Below the pieces are notes generated by a model, which did not search any database, had not been told where the DNA came from, and worked only from the letters and a program-made list of their open reading frames with translations. The position numbers and the translations under genes were made by a program. Shown piece after piece: positions 10,412 to 17,775 of a stretch of 64,000 nucleotides of DNA; within the stretch, counting starts at the first letter, position 1, and every line of letters begins with the position of its first letter. The DNA comes from Nocardiopsis coralli (GTDB lineage Bacteria > Actinomycetota > Actinomycetes > Streptosporangiales > Streptosporangiaceae): assembly GCF_014892575.1 (NCBI RefSeq), contig NZ_JADBGI010000010.1, positions 1-64,000 on the forward strand, given 5' to 3'.

Positions 10412-11701
10412 TCAGCCCTGGTCGCGGTGGCGCGGTGCGGGGTTGAGCGGCTCCAGCACCGCCAGGCACTCCACGTGGTGGGTCATCGGGAAGGCGTCGA
10501 AGGCGCGCAGTTCCGTGAGCCGGTACTTGCGGCGCTCGAACTCGGCCAGGTCGCGGGCGAGCGTGGCCGGGTCGCAGGAGACGTAGGCGATCGCACGCGG
10601 GCGGGTGCCCGCGATCAGGTTCACCGCCTCCTTGCCCGCACCGGCCCGCGGCGGGTCCAGGGCGACGACGTCGGCGCGCACGTCGGCCCACTCGCGCAGC
10701 TGGGCCGTGGCGTCCCCCTGTTCGATCCGCACCTGCTCCAGGTCGCGCAAGTTGTACCGGGCGTCGCGCACGGCGTCGGCCCCGCTCTCCACGCCCATGG
10801 CGCGCCCCTCCGGGCCCACGGCCTCGGCGAGGAAGCGGGTGAACAGACCCGCACCGCAGAACAGGTCCAGGGCGGTCTCCCCCGGCTTCGGGCCCAGGGC
10901 GTCCAGGACGGCGTGGGTCAACACCCGCCCGGCCTCCGGGTGCACCTGCCAGAACCCGCCGGCGCTGACCCGGAACTCACGGCCGTCGACGTTCTCGCGC
11001 ACACCCTTGCGACCGCGCACCTGCTGGATGCGGTTGCCCTTGAACCGGCGCAGCACCGCGCTGGACGCCTTGAGCTCGGGCAGCGTTCCGAGCTTGGCCT
11101 GCACGGGGTTGACGATGACGGCCCGGTCGGCGCGGGCGGCGGAGGCCACGGCCTCGACGTCACGCACACCGTTCCAGCGCACCTCGGGGATGCCGAGCTC
11201 GGTCACGCCGGGGTGGGCGATGAGGCAGCGGTCCACGGGCTCGACCTCGTGGGAGCGGTGGCGGCGCAGTCCGGCGTGGCCGTCCTCGTCGACGGAGAAC
11301 CGCACGCGGGTGCGCCAGCCGAGCCCGTCGGGGGTGCCGGGCAGTTCTTCGACCTCGACCTCGCGCTCGATCCCGGCGATGCGGCGCAGCTGTTCGGTGA
11401 CCACACGGCCCTTGAGCCGGCGCTGGGACTCCGGTGAGGCGTGCTGCCAGTCGCAGCCGCCGCACTTGCCGGGGCCGGCGAAGGCGCAGGGGGCCTCGAC
11501 CCGGTCCGGGGAGGCCTCGAGCACGTCCACGGCGTCGCCGCGCAGGAAGCGGCTGGTCTCCTCGGTCACGCGCACACGCACCCGCTCACCGGGCAGGGTG
11601 TGGCGCACGAAGACGACCTGGTCGTCGTGGCGGCCCACACACCACCCTCCGTGGGCGACGTCGTCGACGGTCAGTTCGAGCTCGGTACCCACACGGGTCA
11701 T
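10412..11701 (-). CDS. TrmA/RlmD-type RNA (uracil-5) methyltransferase with TRAM domain
   Basis: A 429-residue SAM-dependent enzyme that methylates a uracil in rRNA or tRNA. Order of elements: N-terminal TRAM OB-fold (about 1-60), iron-sulfur cysteine cluster APCAFAGPGKCGGCDWQH (about 75-92), the RumA-like middle domain, SAM loop DLFCGAGLFTRF, a DPPRAG motif, catalytic cysteine in YVSCDPATLARDL and the general base in HHVECLAVL. Length and layout fit the RlmD/RlmCD/TrmA group; which nucleotide is modified cannot be told. The order methyltransferase, then divergent ceoB-ceoC, matches Mycobacterium tuberculosis Rv2689c to Rv2692, from established knowledge of that locus. Confidence 0.9.
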   Translation of the reverse strand: MTRVGTELELTVDDVAHGGWCVGRHDDQVVFVRHTLPGERVRVRVTEETSRFLRGDAVDVLEASPDRVEAPCAFAGPGKCGGCDWQHASPESQRRLKGRVVTEQLRRIAGIEREVEVEELPGTPDGLGWRTRVRFSVDEDGHAGLRRHRSHEVEPVDRCLIAHPGVTELGIPEVRWNGVRDVEAVASAARADRAVIVNPVQAKLGTLPELKASSAVLRRFKGNRIQQVRGRKGVRENVDGREFRVSAGGFWQVHPEAGRVLTHAVLDALGPKPGETALDLFCGAGLFTRFLAEAVGPEGRAMGVESGADAVRDARYNLRDLEQVRIEQGDATAQLREWADVRADVVALDPPRAGAGKEAVNLIAGTRPRAIAYVSCDPATLARDLAEFERRKYRLTELRAFDAFPMTHHVECLAVLEPLNPAPRHRDQG

Positions 11702-11927
11702 GGCGGTGTCCTTCGATGGTCGGGGCAGGTACGGGTGACCCTGCGCGCACAGCCACCATCCGTGCCCAATCTACCGTCCCGCCGGGGCCCGCCCGGACGT
11801 GCGGAAGCCGCCCCGGGGGTGGGCCGCCGCACGTGCTATGGGGATCTGTGCCAGGGTGTGTCGTTGAGGGCACGGATCGATCGTTCAGGGTGCCCGGTGA
11901 GGGTATTTCGACAGGAGTGCGGGCCAG

Positions 11928-12602
11928 ATGCACATCGTGATCATGGGGTGCGGCCGAGTGGGGTCCACTCTCGCGCACACGCTGGTGGACCTCGGACACA
12001 CGGTCGCGGTGATCGACCAGGACCCCGACGCCTTCCGGAGGCTGCGCAGCAACGTCGCCAAACACGCGGTGCGCGGTGTGGGCCACGACCGCGAGGTGCT
12101 GCAGACGGCCGGGATCGACCGGGCGTCGGCGTTCGCGGCGGTCAGCAACGGCGACAACTCCAACATCATCGCCGCCCGGGTGGCACGCGAGACGTTCGGT
12201 GTCGAGCACGTGGCCGCCCGCATCTACGACCCGCGGCGCGCGGCGGTCTACCAGCGCCTGGGGATCCCGACGGTGGCGACGGTCCGGTGGACCGCGGACG
12301 CGATCCTGCGCCGCATGGTCCCCGGCGACGCCCAGCTGGCCACGGAACCGGAGTGGCAGGACGCCTCCGGCACGCTGGCGATGCGCGAGACGACCCTGCC
12401 CGAGGCCTGGGCCGGGCGCACCATCGCCGAACTGGAACAGGGCCGGGGCCTGCGGGTGGTGTACGTGACACGCAGCGGCCGGATCCTGCTGGCCGGGTCC
12501 GACGAGGTGTTGCAGAGCGGCGACGTCCTGCACATGGCCGCCCGCCCCCGGGACCTGCGTGCCCTGCCCGAACGGCTCGCCGACGAGACGGAGCGTGGTT
12601 GA
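11928..12602 (+). CDS. ceoB: TrkA-type K+ uptake regulatory protein CeoB
   Basis: A 224-residue cytoplasmic RCK protein that gates a potassium transporter in response to nucleotides. Rossmann fold starts at MHIVIMGCGRVGSTLAH, with the acidic end of the second strand in VIDQDP for NAD(H) adenine ribose binding, followed by a TrkA-C domain (about 140-215). It is the first gene of a two-gene operon: one base separates its stop from the ATG of the second TrkA protein, and the pair matches ceoB-ceoC of mycobacteria. No membrane subunit lies in the window. The ATG is preceded by GACAGGAGTGCGGGCCAG, a usable ribosome site. Confidence 0.92.
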   Translation: MHIVIMGCGRVGSTLAHTLVDLGHTVAVIDQDPDAFRRLRSNVAKHAVRGVGHDREVLQTAGIDRASAFAAVSNGDNSNIIAARVARETFGVEHVAARIYDPRRAAVYQRLGIPTVATVRWTADAILRRMVPGDAQLATEPEWQDASGTLAMRETTLPEAWAGRTIAELEQGRGLRVVYVTRSGRILLAGSDEVLQSGDVLHMAARPRDLRALPERLADETERG

Positions 12603-12603
12603 G

Positions 12604-13284
12604 ATGCGGATCGCGATCGCGGGGGCGGGGAGCGTCGGGCGCTCCATCGCCACGGAACTGGCCGGCAGCGGACACGACGTGCTGCTCATCGACCGGGACA
12701 CCCGGCGCATCGGCGTCGACGACATGCCCCAGGTGGAGTGGCTACTGGCCGACGCGTGCGAGCTGGCGACGCTGGAGGACGCACGTCTGGGCGACTTCGA
12801 CGTGGTCATCGCCGCCAGCAGCGACGACAAGGTCAACCTGGTGGTGTCGTTGCTGGCCAAGACCGAGTTCGGCGTCGAGCGGGTGATCGCACGCATCAAC
12901 GAGCCCGGCAACGAGTGGCTCTTCGACGACTCCTGGGGTGTGGACCTGGCGGTCTCTCCCCCACGCCTGATCGCCGACCTGGTCGAGGGTGTACCGGAGG
13001 AGGACCCGGAGGACGAGGGCACACGCCCGCCGCTCCCGGGCGCGGAGATCGCCGAGACGGTGCTCCCCGCGCACAGCCCCTTCGCGGGCCGCCCGGAGTC
13101 GGAACTGACGGCGGTGCTGCCCGAGGGCGTCGCGCTGGTCGCGGTGCTGGCCTCCGGCGGGACGGTGCGCCCGCCCGAGCCGTCCCGGGAACTGGCCGTG
13201 GGCAACACGGTGGTCTTCCTCGCCGCCCCCGAGGCCCTGGGCACCCTGGAGGAGCTCCTCGGCCACGCCGACGACGACCTCTGA
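12604..13284 (+). CDS. ceoC: TrkA-type K+ uptake regulatory protein CeoC
   Basis: A 226-residue second RCK protein, partner of the preceding gene. Nucleotide-binding loop MRIAIAGAGSVGRSIA, ribose-binding acid in LIDRD, then a TrkA-C domain after about residue 140 with a longer acidic linker (EEDPEDEGTR). Two unequal TrkA proteins encoded side by side are typical of actinobacteria and are thought to assemble together on a Trk/Ktr-type channel. Start at the ATG one base after the upstream stop; the upstream gene's end supplies the GGAG-like site. Confidence 0.92.
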   Translation: MRIAIAGAGSVGRSIATELAGSGHDVLLIDRDTRRIGVDDMPQVEWLLADACELATLEDARLGDFDVVIAASSDDKVNLVVSLLAKTEFGVERVIARINEPGNEWLFDDSWGVDLAVSPPRLIADLVEGVPEEDPEDEGTRPPLPGAEIAETVLPAHSPFAGRPESELTAVLPEGVALVAVLASGGTVRPPEPSRELAVGNTVVFLAAPEALGTLEELLGHADDDL

Positions 13285-13300
13285 CGGAGCCCGCGCAGAA

Positions 13301-13329
13301 CGGCCCCGGTCCGAAGGGATCCGGGGCCG
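13301..13329. terminator. Bidirectional terminator between ceoC and DUF3159 gene
   Basis: Perfect 9-bp inverted repeat CGGCCCCGG / CCGGGGCCG with an 11-base loop, between convergent genes. Confidence 0.65.
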
Positions 13330-13345
13330 TGCGTGTGCCGGGAGG

Positions 13346-14134
13346 TCAGGGGGCGTCGGGGCGGGTGCGCTCCCCGGCCGGTTCCTGGTCCTGGTCCGAG
13401 CTCTGGCCCCGGTCCAGTGGGGTGCGGCCGCGCGCGAGCACCCACACCATCCCGGCGAACGCGGCGACCTGCAGGGGCCAGCCCATGGCGACCTTGGACA
13501 GCCCCAGGAGCGCGAAGGTGTCGGCCCATTCGTAACGGTCGGCGAGCCACAGCGGGTACTGGACGAGCACCCGGATCACACACGGCAGCACCAGGAGCCA
13601 GGTCAGGCGCGAGGCGAGCGTGACCACGGCGGGGTTGGCACGCCAGGAGGTGAAGTCCTCCTTGTCCCCGATGAAGGGGCCGATCATCAGACCGATCGCG
13701 GGCCAGCGGATCAGCACCGTGATCGACAGGACCACCGCGTACACGGCGTTGTAGATGATGCCGGGCAGGAACGCGTCGGCGGCATTCCCGCTGCGCATCG
13801 CGAACAGCGCGGCGATGCCGATGCCGAACAGGCTCGTGATGACGTACTGGGGCGAGGAGCGCTGCACCAGGCGGATCGCGCCCAGGAGCAGGGCCACGAC
13901 CACGGCCGCGGTGATCGACTGCCCGAGCTCGCTGGTGATGACGTAGCCGAGGGTGAAGGTCAGGGTGGGCACGGCGGCCTCGACCATGCCGCGTTTGCCG
14001 CCCAACGCCTTGGACAGCTGTGAGCGGACCAGGGCCTCGACGGTGTCCTCGGTGACCCGGGGGGTCTCGCGGGCGCCGTCCTGGTCGTCCGCCGGCGAGG
14101 CGGGCTCCTCGGCGGCCCGATGCTGCTCAGTCAT
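13346..14134 (-). CDS. DUF3159 family membrane protein
   Basis: A 262-residue polytopic membrane protein of unknown function. After a charged N-terminus there are about six hydrophobic segments from residue 60 on (for example TFTLGYVITSEL, ITAAVVVALLLGAI, NAVYAVVLSITVLI, WLLVLPCVIRVLV), separated by GPFIGDKEDFTSWRANP, a conserved-looking cytoplasmic loop. The family name follows from the sequence style and the position directly beside ceoBC, as in mycobacteria (Rv2693c). The start at 14134 (MTEQHRAAEE) follows AGGAGCAGG; a start eight codons upstream lacks support. Confidence 0.85.
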   Translation of the reverse strand: MTEQHRAAEEPASPADDQDGARETPRVTEDTVEALVRSQLSKALGGKRGMVEAAVPTLTFTLGYVITSELGQSITAAVVVALLLGAIRLVQRSSPQYVITSLFGIGIAALFAMRSGNAADAFLPGIIYNAVYAVVLSITVLIRWPAIGLMIGPFIGDKEDFTSWRANPAVVTLASRLTWLLVLPCVIRVLVQYPLWLADRYEWADTFALLGLSKVAMGWPLQVAAFAGMVWVLARGRTPLDRGQSSDQDQEPAGERTRPDAP

Positions 14135-14364
14135 CCTGCTCCTGGTCCGGTCTCGCATGCCTGCGGCGCGGTCGCACCCGCTCTCGCGACCCAGCCTATG
14201 CCACGTGTCACCCTGCGCATCGGGCGCCGGAGCAGCCGGTGACGGGCAGCGGCCCCGGTTCGCCCGCTTTGATCCCCGGTTGTCGCGTGCGGCTTCTCAC
14301 CGCTTTCCGTGCACCGGCGCTTTCCGTACGCTGGCGGCCACACCCGCCGTCGCGAGGAGACCGC

Positions 14365-15468
14365 ATGAGGCTGAGCACCGCACCCCGGACCGACCACCTG
14401 GCGTTCGCAGCCGCTGTGGACCGGGTCCTCACCCGGACCGGGGGCTCGCACGTGTGGTCTCCCTACTCGGTGGCCACGGTGCTGTCCCTGTTGGCCTCGG
14501 GCGCACGCGAGCGCACCCGTGAACAGCTGGTCGCCCTGGTCGGAGAGGATCTGCGCGGACACCTGGAGGCGCTCGACGACGCCGCGGCGCCGGAGGAGGG
14601 GCTGGAGCTGTCCGCCCTCAACGGCCTCTATCCGCACCAGGACCTGCCGCTGCGCCCGGGGTTCGAGGAGCTCGTGCGCGCACGGGTCGCGGCCGAGGTC
14701 GAACCGGCCGACTTCCGCGGCGACGCCGAGGGCGTGCGCAAGCGCATCAACGAACGGGTCTCCCGGGTGACCCACGGCCTGATCGACGAACTCCTGCCCG
14801 CGGGCACCATCCACTCCGACGTGCGGTTCCTCCTGGTCAACGCGTTGTGGGTGACCATGGCCTGGACCCGCCCGTTCGAGTCCGACCTGACGTCGCAGCG
14901 CCCCTTCCGCGCCCCGGGCGGGCGGCGCAAGGTGGCGACCATGCACCGCACCGAACGCCTGCCGTACGCCCGTGCCCGCGGGTGGTCGATGGTGAGCCTC
15001 GAGGGCGGGCACGAGCTGTCCCTGGACCTGTTCCTGGCCGACGACGAGGCCTCCACCCCGCCGCCGTTGGGCGCCGACGACCTGGGGGCGCTCTACGCGG
15101 GCCGCAAGCAGCAGCAGGTCGAGCTGGCCCTGCCCCGGTTCTCGGTGGAGACCGACACTTCGCTCCTGGAACCCCTGGGCGAGCTGGGTGTGCGCGACGC
15201 CGCCTCCGACCTGGCCCGGTTCGACGGCATCAGCGAGGCGCCGCTGAAGGTCGACGCGATGCTGCACCAGTCGGTGCTCCGGGTGGACGAGAAGGGCGCC
15301 GAGGGGGCCGCGGCCACCGCGGCGGTGATGGTGATGTCGGCGGCGGTCCCGACCCGTCCGGTGCGTTTCACCGCCGACCGTCCGTTCGTGTTCGCGCTGC
15401 GCCGCCGCGGGGCCCTGCTGTTCCTGGGACGGGTGAGCGATCCGGTCGACCCGGGTCCGGCTGAGTGA
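14365..15468 (+). CDS. Serpin-family protease inhibitor
   Basis: A 367-residue serpin without signal peptide. Serpins trap serine or cysteine proteases by a loop that inserts into a beta sheet after cleavage. Recognisable parts: SPYSVATVLSLLASGA near the N-terminus, FLLVNALWVTMAW (breach strand), MLHQSVLRVDEKGAEGAAATAA and the closing RPFVFALRRRGALLFLGRV. The hinge EKGAEGAAATAA keeps the small residues needed for loop insertion, so it should be inhibitory. Compared with antitrypsin the loop is two residues longer; P1 is near Met-Ser-Ala, which points to elastase- or subtilisin-like targets. AGGAGA lies four bases ahead of the ATG. Serpins are scarce in bacteria; Thermobifida fusca has one. 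It sits inside an otherwise conserved gene block. Confidence 0.93.
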   Translation: MRLSTAPRTDHLAFAAAVDRVLTRTGGSHVWSPYSVATVLSLLASGARERTREQLVALVGEDLRGHLEALDDAAAPEEGLELSALNGLYPHQDLPLRPGFEELVRARVAAEVEPADFRGDAEGVRKRINERVSRVTHGLIDELLPAGTIHSDVRFLLVNALWVTMAWTRPFESDLTSQRPFRAPGGRRKVATMHRTERLPYARARGWSMVSLEGGHELSLDLFLADDEASTPPPLGADDLGALYAGRKQQQVELALPRFSVETDTSLLEPLGELGVRDAASDLARFDGISEAPLKVDAMLHQSVLRVDEKGAEGAAATAAVMVMSAAVPTRPVRFTADRPFVFALRRRGALLFLGRVSDPVDPGPAE

Positions 15469-15486
15469 GGCGCGGCTCCCCGGGCC

Positions 15487-16227
15487 TCAGGTGTCGAAGA
15501 CCTCGAACCCGGTGGCCAACGGGACCCCGGCCCAGCGCCCGGCCTCGACCGCCGCTTCGGCCAGGAACGTGCGGTGGTCCCAGCCTTCCAGGGCACCCAT
15601 GTAGACCTCGTGTGCGTCGAGGGAGGCCACCCCGGCCGCGAGGTCCTCCTCCGCCAGTTCGACGTAGTGCGTGGACTCCGGCGCCGAACCGAACGCCGCG
15701 AACCGCACCCCCTGCCACGGTTCCAGGCCCTCGGCGAGCTGGTCGCGGAAGACCCACCGGTTGGCGGCATCGCGCACGGCGTCCAGGAGTGCGGGGCCCA
15801 GGACCCGGTGGTCGGCGTGGTTGAAGAACGAGGCGCCTCCGAACTTCTCCCGGAAGTTGATGGAGACCACCACGTCGGGTCGGTGCCGGCGGATCGCCGC
15901 GGCGAGCGCCCAGCGCAGGGGCAGTCCGTACTCGAGGGTGCCGTCGGAGAAGTCGAGGAACTCCACCGCCGAGGCGCCGACCACCGCAGCGGAGGCGCGC
16001 TGCTCGGCCATCCGGACCTCGGCGCACTCGGCGGGGGCGAGGGTGTCGATGCCCGCCTCGCCCTTGGTGACGAGCAGTTCCACGACGTCCTTGCCCTGCC
16101 GGGTCCACCGGGCCAGGGCGGAGGAGGCGCCGAACTCCAGGTCGTCGGGGTGGGCCACCACGGCCAGGGCGCGATGCCAATCCTCCGGCAGGGGCCGGGG
16201 GGCGCTGTCTTCCGTGCTCGCGTTCAT
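15487..16227 (-). CDS. PIG-L family deacetylase
   Basis: A 246-residue zinc-dependent N-acetylglucosamine-type deacetylase of the LmbE/MshB superfamily. Zinc motif VVAHPDDLEF near residue 25 and the third ligand in NHADHRVLG; the catalytic Asp is in AHPDD. Members act on GlcNAc-Ins (mycothiol), bacillithiol precursors or glycolipids; nothing here fixes the substrate, and true MshB is usually longer. TAGGCT lies seven bases before the ATG, so it may be transcribed leaderless. It ends 18 bp from the convergent serpin gene. Confidence 0.88.
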   Translation of the reverse strand: MNASTEDSAPRPLPEDWHRALAVVAHPDDLEFGASSALARWTRQGKDVVELLVTKGEAGIDTLAPAECAEVRMAEQRASAAVVGASAVEFLDFSDGTLEYGLPLRWALAAAIRRHRPDVVVSINFREKFGGASFFNHADHRVLGPALLDAVRDAANRWVFRDQLAEGLEPWQGVRFAAFGSAPESTHYVELAEEDLAAGVASLDAHEVYMGALEGWDHRTFLAEAAVEAGRWAGVPLATGFEVFDT

Positions 16228-16276
16228 GTCCCCGAGCCTACGGACACCGGCGCTCCCCCGACAGGACCCGGCCCCG

Positions 16277-17110
16277 TCAGGTGCTCGGGGGCTGCTCGCC
16301 GGCCGACCCGGATTCGGGCGAACCGTTCGGGGAACGGCCTGCGTTGCCCTTCTGCGCCGCGCGCTGCTTGGCGGCCTCGGACATCTTGTCCTGGATCTCC
16401 TTGGGCACGACGATGGGCAGCATCTCGCTGGGCGGCGCGGGCTGGTCGCCGCGCGCCACGACGATGCCGGCGAACATGCGCTCCGCCTCGGCCATCATCT
16501 CGGGCTTGGAGGCGCCCTCACCGCGCACGACCCCGCGCAGCACCCAGCGCGGGCCGTCCACGCCGATGAAGCGCACGCGCTGGCCCATCTGCTTGCCCTC
16601 TTCGTTGGTGCGGCCCTTGACCGGCACCAGGGCGCGCAGCTCCGCACCGAAGGGGCCCTCGTGGTCCTCCACGCGGCCGCCCTGCTGGGTGACCTGCCCG
16701 CGCAGTTCCTCGCGCATCTCGTCCCAGAGCCCGGAGGACTTGGGCGCGGCGAAGGGCTGCACCTGGAGCGAGGTGCGGCCCCGCACCAGAGTGATGCCGA
16801 TGACGCGCTGCTTGCCCTGCTTGTCCTGCGCGACGTTGACCTGGATGTCGGTGCCCTGTTCCATGGGCACCTGCATGCTCCCGAGGTCCATGCGGTTGGC
16901 CTCGGGGGCGTCCTCGCTCTCGTCCCAGGGGCCGGTCGCGCGGTGGCGGTCGACGTCCTTGGCCGGCTGGGCCTTGGGCGCCTCGGGTGTGATCTCGTTG
17001 TCGAAGGAGACGGCGCCCGCAGCGCCCTCCTTCTTCACGGGGCTCGACCCGGATTCCGGTGCGGCCCCTCTGTCGGTCTCCTGGTCCTTCTTCTTACGGC
17101 GTCCGAACAC
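16277..17110 (-). CDS. DUF3710 family protein
   Basis: A 277-residue soluble protein of unknown function found next to dut across actinobacteria. N-terminus VFGRRKKKDQ is basic, followed by a disordered linker and a conserved core from about residue 75 (MDLGSMQVPM, then LQVQPFAAPKSSGLWDE and MGQRVRFIGVDGPRWVLRGV), ending with a Pro/Ser tail. The GTG at 17110 is chosen because GAGGTGAGGG lies just upstream. The order DUF3710 after dut on the same strand matches Mycobacterium Rv2696c-Rv2697c. Confidence 0.88.
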   Translation of the reverse strand: MFGRRKKKDQETDRGAAPESGSSPVKKEGAAGAVSFDNEITPEAPKAQPAKDVDRHRATGPWDESEDAPEANRMDLGSMQVPMEQGTDIQVNVAQDKQGKQRVIGITLVRGRTSLQVQPFAAPKSSGLWDEMREELRGQVTQQGGRVEDHEGPFGAELRALVPVKGRTNEEGKQMGQRVRFIGVDGPRWVLRGVVRGEGASKPEMMAEAERMFAGIVVARGDQPAPPSEMLPIVVPKEIQDKMSEAAKQRAAQKGNAGRSPNGSPESGSAGEQPPST

Positions 17111-17211
17111 GCCCTCACCTCTCCAGCTCTCAGGTCGGACCCGGCTGGTCACCGGGGTTGGCCTCTGCGACGGCGTGCCGTGCGGCCGCCGGCCGGGGCC
17201 TGGGGGAACCG

Positions 17212-17688
17212 TCAGCTCTGTGCGGCGTGTCCCCCGGTCGATCCGAAACCGCCCGCGCCCCGCTCGGTGTCGGGCAGGGCGTCGGCCTCGACGAACTCGG
17301 CCCGCTCCACGCGCTGGACCACCAGCTGGGCGATCCGGTCCCCCCGTTCGAACTTGACGGGGGCGTGCGCGTCGGTGTTGAGCAGAGTCACGCGGATCTC
17401 TCCCCGGTAACCGGCGTCGACGGTGCCGGGCGCGTTGACGATCGTGACGCCGTGGCGCGCGGCAAGGCCGGAGCGCGGGTGGACGAAGGCCGCGTACCCC
17501 CGGGGCAACGCGATGGCCAGACCGGTGGGCAGGGTGGTCCGCTCCCCCGGTTCGAGGACGGCGTCCACGGTCGTGCGCAGGTCGGCGCCGGCGTCACCGT
17601 CGTGGGCGTACTCGGGGAGGGGGAGGCCGGGGTCGATCCGGTGGACCGTGATCGGGATCCGACCCTCTTCCATGGATGTGGTACTCAC
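17212..17688 (-). CDS. dut: Deoxyuridine triphosphatase
   Basis: Trimeric dUTPase hydrolyses dUTP to dUMP and pyrophosphate, keeping uracil out of DNA and feeding thymidylate synthesis. 158 residues. All five family motifs are present: [22 protein letters not shown] with the catalytic Asp, GDRIAQLVV, and the C-terminal [10 protein letters not shown] arm that closes on the substrate. The GTG at 17688 is preferred since TAGGCT lies eight bases ahead and no Shine-Dalgarno site is seen (leaderless type); an ATG five codons later is the alternative. It is followed by the DUF3710 gene on the same strand. Confidence 0.95.
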   Translation of the reverse strand: MSTTSMEEGRIPITVHRIDPGLPLPEYAHDGDAGADLRTTVDAVLEPGERTTLPTGLAIALPRGYAAFVHPRSGLAARHGVTIVNAPGTVDAGYRGEIRVTLLNTDAHAPVKFERGDRIAQLVVQRVERAEFVEADALPDTERGAGGFGSTGGHAAQS

Positions 17689-17775
17689 ATTCGCCGAGCC
17701 TATCGTTCCCGGCACAGCGGGCCGGGGCAGCGAAGGGGCCGGGTCGACGGCGGCCGACCCGGCCCTCGGGGACCG

